A DNA stretch of 5,281 nucleotides from Chitinivibrionales bacterium (lineage in GTDB: Bacteria; Fibrobacterota; Chitinivibrionia; Chitinivibrionales; FEN-1185), in the NCBI GenBank assembly GCA_028718065.1, contig JAQUMP010000289.1:1-5281 (forward strand), in the 5' to 3' direction. The translations under genes and the position numbers were made by a program. The notes below the pieces were generated by a model. The model was not told the DNA's origin, did not search any database, and saw nothing but the letters and a program-made list of their open reading frames with translations. Positions within the stretch are counted from its first letter, which is position 1. Each line of letters starts with the position of its first letter. Of this stretch, positions 1 through 5,281 are shown piece by piece.

Positions 1-46
1 CTGGATCGTATAGCGCTCGATAGATTCCATACACGTGCAGCACCAT
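1..46 (-). CDS. Start of the next operon gene, truncated by the window edge
   Basis: Immediately after the stop codon of the methyltransferase at 46-48 the minus strand stays open to the window edge. An ATG at 46-44 overlaps that TAA by one base (TAATG), the classic arrangement for translational coupling. It would read MVLHVYGIYRALYDP, and the V-L-H-V-Y start resembles the first beta strand of many GT4 glycosyltransferases. A second ATG at 30-28 lies in the methyltransferase's own frame after its stop and would read MESIERYTIQ, which also looks like a plausible protein start. Neither has a clear Shine-Dalgarno sequence. That a gene follows is likely from the operon layout, but its frame and product cannot be settled from at most 15 codons. 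Confidence 0.35.
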   Translation of the reverse strand, partial: MVLHVYGIYRALYDP

Positions 47-747
47 TATTTCCGGATAAGAAGGCAAATGCGCCGCTTTGCAAAATCGCCGACAAACGGG
101 AGAGCCATGCAAATACGTTCGAGCAGGCTGAATCCCGGAATATGGGTCGGCTCAAAATAGGCTTGCTCGATTTTAAATCTGCGCGCCGTACACGCCTTAA
201 CATAGGCTTGCATGCTGCGCAATCCTATGTGCGATTTATCCTCCTTAAGTATAACATTATGTTTCTTGAGACGTTCAAAAATGTGGGTCGGATTCGGCGT
301 GTAAATGACCATGCGGCCGCCCGGTTTTAGGATGCGGTAGGCCTGCATAAGCATCGCCTGCAAAAAAGAATCATCCAGGTGCTCGGTAAAATCGACGGCC
401 ATGATTGCGTCGATAGTTGCTTCGCGCAGGGGAATAGAGCGGCCGTCACAGCACACGCCAAAAAATGGTTTTCCAGAAATGCGCTTTGTAAACTGTTCCC
501 TGGCCAGAGAAAGTGAAACCGTCGAGTAATCCACGCCGATCATCCGGGCGCCGGAACCGGCCATGAATATCATCATGGTTCCGGCCCCGCAACCAAGGTC
601 AACTATCAACTCGCCCGGTTGAGGCTGCAAAAGTTCCTGAGTTCGACGCACTTTAACCGCGGTAAATCGATCTCTCCGTGAAATCCGATCGATATGACCT
701 TGATAATAGGCGCTCCCGTAATAGTTACGATCGATATTTGTATTCAT
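46..747 (-). CDS. Class I SAM-dependent methyltransferase (Methyltransf_11 type)
   Basis: This 233-residue protein is a cytosolic small-molecule methyltransferase with a Rossmann fold. SAM motif I is IVDLGCGAGT (residues 48-57). The acidic residue after strand 2 is D73 in GVDYS. Motif II carries D101 (CDGRSIPL), motif III is the VDFTEHLDD stretch (about 118-126), and RILKPGG (138-144) is the post-motif loop. The N-terminal NYYGSAYYQGHI segment is the lid usually seen in sugar or lipid methyltransferases of UbiG/UbiE-like type. The C-terminus is hydrophobic and basic (about 208-233), which could help it sit near a membrane substrate. The ATG at 747 fits the family start; no strong ribosome site precedes it. 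It lies 32 bp after the glycosyltransferase and is probably co-transcribed. The acceptor is unknown; a glycan or lipid intermediate of the cluster is inferred. Confidence 0.9.
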   Translation of the reverse strand: MNTNIDRNYYGSAYYQGHIDRISRRDRFTAVKVRRTQELLQPQPGELIVDLGCGAGTMMIFMAGSGARMIGVDYSTVSLSLAREQFTKRISGKPFFGVCCDGRSIPLREATIDAIMAVDFTEHLDDSFLQAMLMQAYRILKPGGRMVIYTPNPTHIFERLKKHNVILKEDKSHIGLRSMQAYVKACTARRFKIEQAYFEPTHIPGFSLLERICMALPFVGDFAKRRICLLIRK

Positions 748-779
748 GGTTCTGTTTTCAAATATGCTTCGGTAAATTC

Positions 780-1904
780 TTATGCCCGGCGGGATGGGCC
801 GCCGGTTTTAAAAACCTCCAAATAAAATTCTTCCTGAATGCCGGCCGTTTTCTCCCATGTAAAGTTTTGCGCCCAGAGATAGCCTTGCCTTCCCAGATCA
901 CCCCTTAGTTTTGCATTGTCAAGCAAAACCCCCATTTTTTCCGCGAGAGCGTCCGTATCGTCCGGCAAAACCAAAAGCCCCGTTTTGTTTTCCCTGATAG
1001 CATCCCTAAGTCCTTGAATGCGGGTTCCCAGCGTAGCCTTGGAGCTTGCGGCAGCTTCGATTGCCGCGATATTCCATCCCTCCCATCGCGAGGGCATGCA
1101 AACAAATGTTGACGTATGAAACAGCTCCAACCGCTCCCGGTCATTAACATTAACCAAGAACTTGATTCGGGAACGAAAGGGTGATTCATTAATCCTGCGC
1201 CGGACCCAGTCAAGGTTGGATTCCTGGCCTCTTCCGGCGATAACAAGCGAATGTTCGCGATGCGCTCCGGCGATTTTTTCAAAAGCTGCAATCAAAACAT
1301 CCAAACCTTTCATGCGCACATCGATACGGCCAAAGCACAAAATAAATTTATGATCGACCTGCGCTTGAGAAAGAAACGAGGAATCAAAACTAACGTAGCC
1401 GGCGCGGGCTTTTATGCCGGGCCTTCTTGTCAAAAGCGATTGCGCCAGGCTATCGGTGAGCGTGATATAGTTCCGGCCTGCATGGAGCGCGATTGTTTCG
1501 GCAAGCCACGGAAACATGCCGAAAACATTGTATTTCTTAAACACTTCCTTTCCGGTAACATGAAAAAAAAGAACAATCGTCTTTGCCGGCTTAAAGAGGA
1601 ATGTCAGGACTGGAGAATATATCGAATACGGAATGGCGATGATATCCGCTGGGGACCATAAGGACCGCAGAGTGGCGAGAAGGGCAAATGAAATCCTGCT
1701 GAGCAGGTAATTGTTTTTAAATCCGAGATGCCGCCGGGCAAGATTCGGTTCGTCGCAATTTTTTGCGCCGGGGAAATTGCCGGTAAAAAATCGAACGGGA
1801 TGATGGGCGGCAATGAGACGATGCACGTGCAATTCGCGCATGGCGCCGCCGCCGCCGCAACGCGGATTATCGATATCGTCGTAGCAATAAACATCGATTT
1901 TCAT
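780..1904 (-). CDS. Family 4 glycosyltransferase (GT-B fold)
   Basis: This 374-residue protein has the length and layout of GT4 retaining glycosyltransferases, which transfer a sugar from a nucleotide donor to a lipid carrier, glycan or other acceptor on the cytosolic membrane face. The N-terminal half holds a glycine-rich loop CGGGGAMR (16-23) and a conserved-looking histidine in FFHVTGKE (113-120). The C-terminal donor domain starts at FGRID (191-195), followed by R197 and K199 in VRMKGLDVLI, then VIAGRG (221-226). The EX7E signature is E275 to E283 in WEGWNIAAIEA, with W-N where many members have L-P. Residues 304-323 (RENKTGLLVLPDDTDALAEK) form the usual donor-site closing segment. Its ATG overlaps the stop of the upstream membrane-protein gene by four bases (ATGA), implying translational coupling; no Shine-Dalgarno is visible. 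Donor and acceptor are not predictable. Confidence 0.92.
   Translation of the reverse strand: MKIDVYCYDDIDNPRCGGGGAMRELHVHRLIAAHHPVRFFTGNFPGAKNCDEPNLARRHLGFKNNYLLSRISFALLATLRSLWSPADIIAIPYSIYSPVLTFLFKPAKTIVLFFHVTGKEVFKKYNVFGMFPWLAETIALHAGRNYITLTDSLAQSLLTRRPGIKARAGYVSFDSSFLSQAQVDHKFILCFGRIDVRMKGLDVLIAAFEKIAGAHREHSLVIAGRGQESNLDWVRRRINESPFRSRIKFLVNVNDRERLELFHTSTFVCMPSRWEGWNIAAIEAAASSKATLGTRIQGLRDAIRENKTGLLVLPDDTDALAEKMGVLLDNAKLRGDLGRQGYLWAQNFTWEKTAGIQEEFYLEVFKTGGPSRRA
786..805. repeat. Perfect 7-bp GC inverted repeat in the glycosyltransferase gene end
   Basis: CCGGCGG at 786-792 and CCGCCGG at 799-805 are exact reverse complements around a 6-base loop, so either strand can fold a 7-bp all-GC hairpin. 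It lies within the last codons of the glycosyltransferase gene (encoding the GGPSRR tail), a few bases before its stop and about 40 bases before the methyltransferase start. On the plus strand the stem is followed by TTTT and then A's (806 onward), so it looks like a short intrinsic terminator for antisense transcription. On the minus strand, the sense strand of the operon, no T-run follows, so it more likely acts, if at all, as an mRNA-stabilising or processing structure. Confidence 0.5.
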
Positions 1905-2890
1905 AGAAGGATATTGTTCTTTTTTTCGCCCAACTGCCGCGACCCGAATAGAACGGGAATAACACCGGTTATTTTAAGCAGTATGGAATAAAAACCAAAG
2001 AGGATATAAATCCCCAATTGTTCCTTAGAAAGCCCGATGTGCAGAAACATAACGCCAAGCAGCGATTCCCGGATGCCGATTCCATTGGGAGTCAACGGCA
2101 AAGAAATGCAAAGCAGTTCGATGAGCGGAATATACGCCAGGCATTCGGAAATGAGCAACCGCCCCGTAATTCCTTTAATGGCGCAGCAAGCGGCAGAAAC
2201 AAGCGCCAACTGCATCAGCAGCGTGACCGCAGCCACTAAGACCAATGAGGTTTTTTTGTGTTTGTACTGATAAATCCCCTCGCGGATATTTTCGATTATA
2301 AACAGAAATCGAGGCGGCAATATTTTTCGAACGGCATTTCTGCCGGGATTCGTTATTCGTTTTGAGAAAGAGGCGGAACAAAGGAGCAGAAAAACCACAA
2401 AAGCCGAAAGCACGGAAATCAGAAACCCTCTCGGCATTGTAGCTTTGTCAAGTGTTAAAAGACCATACAAAGAAAGTGCCGCAAGCGCAAAAAGCCCGAG
2501 GATTCGAGCGACCCACGTTGAACCCCATATTACGGAATAGCTGTTCCCTTTTGACACGAGCATGGCGCGGATTATGTCCTGGCTTGCATTGCCCGGAAGC
2601 GCAATTGAATAAAACAAACCGGTAAAATGGCTCGCCATTACGCGCCCAAACGAAAGCGAAGGAATAAAAACGCGCGCCAGCATCCACCACCGCACGCCCT
2701 GGAGGCTCATTGACAGTAGTACGATTGCGGTGTAAACGGGAATGGTCCACCACGCCACCGAATGGGCCGAAGCGATAAGGTCGGGTAGCTTGATGTGCCA
2801 GAAAATCCAGACAATCGGCACGGCCGCCAAAGGATATTTTATCCAAGCTGGGATTTTAAGCGCGAAAGAATTAGTGTCGGGAATTCGCAT
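1901..2890 (-). CDS. Polytopic membrane protein, MprF-like flippase domain (LPG_synthase_TM, UPF0104)
   Basis: This 329-residue, mostly hydrophobic protein matches the stand-alone form of the lysylphosphatidylglycerol synthase transmembrane family. Hydrophobic segments lie at roughly 18-33, 46-64, 84-99, 120-145, 155-172, 213-237, 248-266 and 291-316. Two family signatures are visible: FYSIALPGNASQDIIRAML (93-111, with P99, G100, D105 and R108), and LPLTPNGIGIRESLLG (264-279, with P268, G270, G272, R274 and E275). R67-W-W is also typical. Full MprF proteins carry a C-terminal aminoacyltransferase domain; this one stops without it, so lipid aminoacylation is not expected. Stand-alone members often sit in glycan or glycolipid clusters and are thought to bind or move lipids, which is an inference here. 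It is probably the first gene of the minus-strand operon, and its stop overlaps the glycosyltransferase start. No Shine-Dalgarno precedes its ATG. Confidence 0.88.
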   Translation of the reverse strand: MRIPDTNSFALKIPAWIKYPLAAVPIVWIFWHIKLPDLIASAHSVAWWTIPVYTAIVLLSMSLQGVRWWMLARVFIPSLSFGRVMASHFTGLFYSIALPGNASQDIIRAMLVSKGNSYSVIWGSTWVARILGLFALAALSLYGLLTLDKATMPRGFLISVLSAFVVFLLLCSASFSKRITNPGRNAVRKILPPRFLFIIENIREGIYQYKHKKTSLVLVAAVTLLMQLALVSAACCAIKGITGRLLISECLAYIPLIELLCISLPLTPNGIGIRESLLGVMFLHIGLSKEQLGIYILFGFYSILLKITGVIPVLFGSRQLGEKKNNILL

Positions 2891-2895
2891 GAGTT

Positions 2896-2924
2896 AAAAT
2901 ACACAAAACCATCGCATTTTTAAA
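2896..2924 (-). promoter_or_regulatory. Candidate promoter of the minus-strand operon
   Basis: On the minus strand TTTAAA (2924-2919) and TATTTT (2901-2896) are separated by 17 bases, each matching four of six sigma-70 consensus positions. The -10 hexamer ends only five bases before the ATG at 2890, so transcription from here would give an essentially leaderless mRNA, consistent with the missing Shine-Dalgarno. A competing -10, CATAAT at 2934-2929 (five of six), has TTGATG (2960-2955) upstream but at a 20-base spacing. I cannot choose between them. Confidence 0.25.
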
Positions 2925-2985
2925 TAGCATTATGAAACATAAGCTAAAAAGCGCCATCAATTATTTTATGCTGCCATACCGGCTC

Positions 2986-2991
2986 TATAAT
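2986..2991 (+). promoter_or_regulatory. Perfect -10 hexamer upstream of the radical SAM gene
   Basis: TATAAT lies 29 bases before the ATG at 3021, predicting a 5' leader of roughly 20-25 bases. No good TTGACA-like -35 box is found at 16-18 bases spacing (that stretch is all A/T), and no extended TG motif precedes the hexamer. Recognition may therefore depend on an activator or be weak. Confidence 0.4.
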
Positions 2992-3010
2992 AACCATCAT
3001 TATTTAACTC

Positions 3011-3014
3011 GGGG
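3011..3014 (+). promoter_or_regulatory. Weak ribosome binding site of the radical SAM gene
   Basis: GGGG at 3011-3014, followed by AA, sits six bases before the ATG. It is a poor match to GGAGG but is the only purine-rich G cluster in position, and it supports the ATG at 3021. An in-frame stop at 2991-2993 and the lack of another in-frame start rule out upstream alternatives. Confidence 0.35.
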
Positions 3015-3020
3015 AAACCG

Positions 3021-4499
3021 ATGAGCGACAGAAAAAAAGTCCTGCTTATTTATCCGGGCAACATCAAGTCTATTACTAAACGTATGCCATTGTCCATATT
3101 GTTTCTTGCCGAGTCGCTCATTGAAAAAGGCTTTGACCCCGTTTTGCTCGATATGCAGGTGGACCAGTTCGACGAAAAAATGCTTGACAATGTCGTTTGC
3201 GTCGGCATATCGACCTTAACCGGCGAACAGATCAAATACGGCCTTTCTATCGCAACCGCGATTCGTGCCTGTAATCCGCATATTCCTCTGGTCTGGGGCG
3301 GCATCCATCCTTCGATAATGCCGGAACAAACCGCCAGGCATGATCTTGTGGACTATGTTATGTGCGGCGAAGGTGAAGAGGCGTTCCCAAAGCTCGTACA
3401 AGCTCTGCTGGCTGGATCTGATCTATCAACGGTACCGAACCTAAGATACGAACAAGATGGGACCTATAAAACAACCCCGAACCTTCCGTTTCTTTTATTT
3501 AACAAATCCAACAACCTTCCGTACGATCTTTTATCGTTGCCAAAGTATCAGACCAATACGCGCATTGAATATCAATCGAGCCGCGGCTGCCCGCATGGTT
3601 GTCTTTTTTGTTATAACAAAGGCTTTAATGCTTTTAAGTGGCGCGCCAAGGACAGCGCAATCGTTCTTGACGAACTGGATAAAATCGAAAAAAGATTTAA
3701 TCCCGAATATTTGTTTTTTGTAGACGACGAATTTTTTATTAATCGAAAACGGGCGCAGGAAATCGTCACCGGCATGATCGCGCGCGGGTTCGATTTTAAA
3801 TGGAAAGCCACGATCCGTATAGACACGCTTAATACCTATGATCAAGCCATGCTGGATCTGCTGGACAAAAGCGGATTCATGGAAATGGCCATGGGCGCCG
3901 AATCCGGTTCGGATAAAATTCTGAACCTGGTAAAAAAGAAAATCAAGCGTTCAGATATTGTGGCTTCGGCCCAACGTTTGGCCCAAAGCCGGATGATACC
4001 GCAATATAGCTTTATGAGCGGATTTCCGACGGAAACAATCCAGGACCTTCACCAGACGCTTGATTGCATGGATGAACTCTGGAGCATAAACAAAAGCATC
4101 AAGGTTAATGGCCTGTTTTTCGCAACGCCATTTCCAGGGACCGAGCTTTTTGATTTGGCCATTCAAAACGGTTACAAACCTCCGCAGGACCTCGCCGAAT
4201 GGGCAGACATAGATTTTATACTTTCTTATAAAAACGTTCCCTATATACCGCGATCATTCACCCGCGAACTCGTCGTTTTTTCTTTTATCGTGCGATTCAG
4301 ATATTTGTGGATGCATACCGCGACCTTTCTCAACAATCCTAAAAACCGGTCGTCGGCCAAGTATTGGGGATTTGTCGCCTTCAGGGTGATTTTTATGCCG
4401 GTCAATTGGATTTTCAGCTGGCGATGGCGCACACGCTTTACGGCCGTTCCGCTCGATGTTTTCGCGGTGCGAATGCTGTTATCAAAAATCGCCGCTTAA
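3021..4499 (+). CDS. B12-binding domain radical SAM protein
   Basis: This 492-residue protein joins an N-terminal cobalamin-binding Rossmann domain (about 5-135) to a radical SAM barrel (about 180-385), the class B layout shared by methyltransferases and by ring-forming enzymes such as BchE. In the first domain VGISTLTGEQ (61-70), WGGIHPSIMPEQ (92-103) and GEGEE (116-120) are typical of the group. The DxHxxG cobalamin-ligand motif is absent. The iron-sulfur motif is C190-x3-C194-x2-C197 followed by Y. MGAESGSDKIL (291-301), FMSGFPTET (331-339) and ATPFPGTELFD (368-378) are further family signatures. The last ~80 residues hold two hydrophobic, Trp/Phe-rich stretches (about 416-436 and 449-468) between basic residues, suggesting membrane association and a lipid-like substrate. 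Reaction and substrate are unknown; radical C-methylation or rearrangement of a lipid or sugar intermediate is an inference. It is transcribed alone, divergently from the glycosyltransferase operon. Confidence 0.92.
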   Translation: MSDRKKVLLIYPGNIKSITKRMPLSILFLAESLIEKGFDPVLLDMQVDQFDEKMLDNVVCVGISTLTGEQIKYGLSIATAIRACNPHIPLVWGGIHPSIMPEQTARHDLVDYVMCGEGEEAFPKLVQALLAGSDLSTVPNLRYEQDGTYKTTPNLPFLLFNKSNNLPYDLLSLPKYQTNTRIEYQSSRGCPHGCLFCYNKGFNAFKWRAKDSAIVLDELDKIEKRFNPEYLFFVDDEFFINRKRAQEIVTGMIARGFDFKWKATIRIDTLNTYDQAMLDLLDKSGFMEMAMGAESGSDKILNLVKKKIKRSDIVASAQRLAQSRMIPQYSFMSGFPTETIQDLHQTLDCMDELWSINKSIKVNGLFFATPFPGTELFDLAIQNGYKPPQDLAEWADIDFILSYKNVPYIPRSFTRELVVFSFIVRFRYLWMHTATFLNNPKNRSSAKYWGFVAFRVIFMPVNWIFSWRWRTRFTAVPLDVFAVRMLLSKIAA

Positions 4500-4505
4500 G
4501 ATACG

Positions 4506-5231
4506 TTACTCTTTTCGACCGATAACGCCCACGGCAAAGGCGGTATAACATCCGATTGGTGTGTTTTCCACGGCCTTTACGCTACGATAATAAAGCCGCT
4601 CCAAAACCGGCGGTATAATCGTTTTACCTACTATGGCGTGTTGAATGCGATCAAGGTGACGACCATGAAAACGCCCGAATCCTTTTACAAAAGAGAATCC
4701 CGTTTCCTTGAGTAAGCCGCGCAGTTCCCTGAGCGAAAATTCCTTTTCCCACCCCGCAAACCATTGTTTGCGTATAATCCGGAAATGTTTCTTTACCGTG
4801 TAGAGGTTATAGCGCTGGGGGACATCGAGCAGCAGGTAGCCTCCCGGTTTCAGGATGCGATTCTGCTCCCGGAGCAGCGGCAGCGAATCCGGAAAATGCT
4901 CCAAAAAACCTTGGTGGTAGCAGATGTCAAACGATTCCTTTTGCAAAGGGATTTTAAAAGCGTCGCCTTGGACCAGACTGAGGGTTTGCCCCGCTTCACG
5001 AATATTTTTACGCATGAGCGCAATTGCTGCCGCGGAAAAATCAAGGCAGGTAACCGAGGCCCCCTTTCGCGCTATTTCCATTGCAGTCGTGCCGCTTCCG
5101 GCGCCGATTTCAATGACGGTTCTTCCGGCAAAGGCCGTAATATCTTCCAGCTCCTCGATAATCTTTACCTGCGGCAGCAGGTTTTTTTTCTCCCAGTAGG
5201 AGTCCCAATTCGCCACGGGGCTCGCTTGCAC
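4506..5231 (-). CDS. Class I SAM-dependent methyltransferase, second copy type
   Basis: This 241-residue Rossmann-fold methyltransferase carries motif I VIEIGAGSGT (39-48), D64 in CLDFS as the ribose-binding acidic residue, D90 in VQGDA, motif III FDICYHQGFLEHFPD (101-115) and NRILKPGGYLLLDVPQ (124-139). Start choice: codon 1 is GTG (5231-5229). An in-frame stop at 5246-5244 leaves no upstream start, and the NWDSYWEKK lid (8-16) right after it is a common N-terminus in this family. The first in-frame ATG (codon 51) would cut into motif I. AAGGG six bases upstream is the best Shine-Dalgarno in the window. It is only distantly like the other methyltransferase here, so it is not a recent duplicate. 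It converges on the radical SAM gene with 6 bp between stops. The acceptor is unknown. Confidence 0.9.
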   Translation of the reverse strand: MQASPVANWDSYWEKKNLLPQVKIIEELEDITAFAGRTVIEIGAGSGTTAMEIARKGASVTCLDFSAAAIALMRKNIREAGQTLSLVQGDAFKIPLQKESFDICYHQGFLEHFPDSLPLLREQNRILKPGGYLLLDVPQRYNLYTVKKHFRIIRKQWFAGWEKEFSLRELRGLLKETGFSFVKGFGRFHGRHLDRIQHAIVGKTIIPPVLERLYYRSVKAVENTPIGCYTAFAVGVIGRKE

Positions 5232-5237
5232 AGTATG

Positions 5238-5242
5238 CCCTT
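5238..5242 (-). promoter_or_regulatory. Shine-Dalgarno supporting the GTG start
   Basis: On the minus strand AAGGG (5242-5238) precedes the GTG at 5231 by six bases, an ordinary spacing. It supports GTG rather than an internal codon as the start of the second methyltransferase. Confidence 0.5.
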
Positions 5243-5281
5243 TTTAAAGAACGAACCGTTATTTGTTCGGACCCTTTTTTC

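Larger units (their letters stand above)
2891..3020. promoter_or_regulatory. Divergent intergenic region between the two transcription units
   Basis: This AT-rich 130-bp stretch is the only substantial non-coding region in the window and separates two genes transcribed away from each other, so it should hold both promoters. It contains a perfect TATAAT facing the plus-strand gene, weaker sigma-70-like hexamers facing the minus-strand operon, and three plus-strand CCATC words, each followed by an A/T-rich tract (from 2909, 2954 and 2994). No riboswitch-like or RNA-gene structure was recognised. Confidence 0.6.

Noticed and set aside
905..1291. Minus-strand open frame of 128 codons inside the glycosyltransferase gene
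   Set aside because: It overlaps the conserved donor domain in another frame and shows no recognisable motif.
1251..1661. Plus-strand open frame of 136 codons antisense to the glycosyltransferase
   Set aside because: It is fully antisense to a conserved gene, has a Cys/Lys/Arg-rich composition with no domain, and no promoter or ribosome site was seen.
2448..2846. Minus-strand open frame of 132 codons within the membrane-protein gene
   Set aside because: It is an alternative frame of a gene with clear family signatures, and its translation has no recognisable domain.
2911..2930. ATCGCAT and ATAGCAT near-direct repeat, 13 bases apart
   Set aside because: It has one mismatch in seven bases and lies in AT-rich sequence; it is too weak to call an operator by itself.
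3531..3845. Minus-strand open frame of 104 codons antisense to the radical SAM gene
   Set aside because: It lies opposite the iron-sulfur motif region, and its openness follows from the codon use of the real gene.
5252..5280. CGAAC/GTTCG inverted repeat followed by T6, like a plus-strand terminator
   Set aside because: The stem is only 5 bp with an 8-base loop, several bases separate it from the T-run, and no plus-strand gene ends nearby.
1..5281. RNA genes, CRISPR arrays, insertion sequences or phage genes
   Set aside because: No tRNA-like cloverleaf, regularly spaced repeats, transposase motifs or terminal inverted repeats were seen on either strand.

Overview
The window is bacterial and gene-dense, with short or absent intergenic spaces, ATG/GTG starts and ATGA-type overlaps. 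It carries five complete protein genes, the edge of a sixth, and one real intergenic region of about 130 bp. Base composition looks balanced by eye. Families such as the cobalamin-binding radical SAM protein, the GT4 glycosyltransferase and the MprF-like membrane protein point to an uncultured, probably anaerobic, envelope-polysaccharide-rich bacterium. The sequence alone does not fix the phylum. No RNA gene, CRISPR array, insertion sequence or phage gene was recognised.

Layout: on the minus strand, reading leftwards from 2890, there is an apparent operon. It runs MprF-like membrane protein (2890-1901), GT4 glycosyltransferase (1904-780, ATGA overlap), class I SAM methyltransferase (747-46, 32 bp gap), then a further gene whose first codons lie in 46-1 and which leaves the window. 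Diverging from it across 2891-3020 is a plus-strand gene for a B12-binding-domain radical SAM protein (3021-4499). It ends tail-to-tail, only 6 bp away, against a second minus-strand SAM methyltransferase (5231-4506) that starts at GTG.

Together this is a typical accessory set for building and decorating a lipid-linked glycan or glycolipid. The GT4 enzyme adds a sugar, the polytopic MprF-like protein may move or bind a lipid substrate, and the two methyltransferases and the radical SAM enzyme would modify the sugar or lipid part. The substrate and product cannot be read from the sequence. The shared function is inferred from gene families and proximity.

The most interesting details outside the genes are three CCATC-plus-AT-tract repeats in the divergent promoter region, a perfect 7-bp GC hairpin in the last codons of the glycosyltransferase gene, a 30-codon open frame that ends in an ATGA overlap with the radical SAM start, and weak or missing Shine-Dalgarno sequences before most genes. 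I saw no convincing evidence of an undescribed system.
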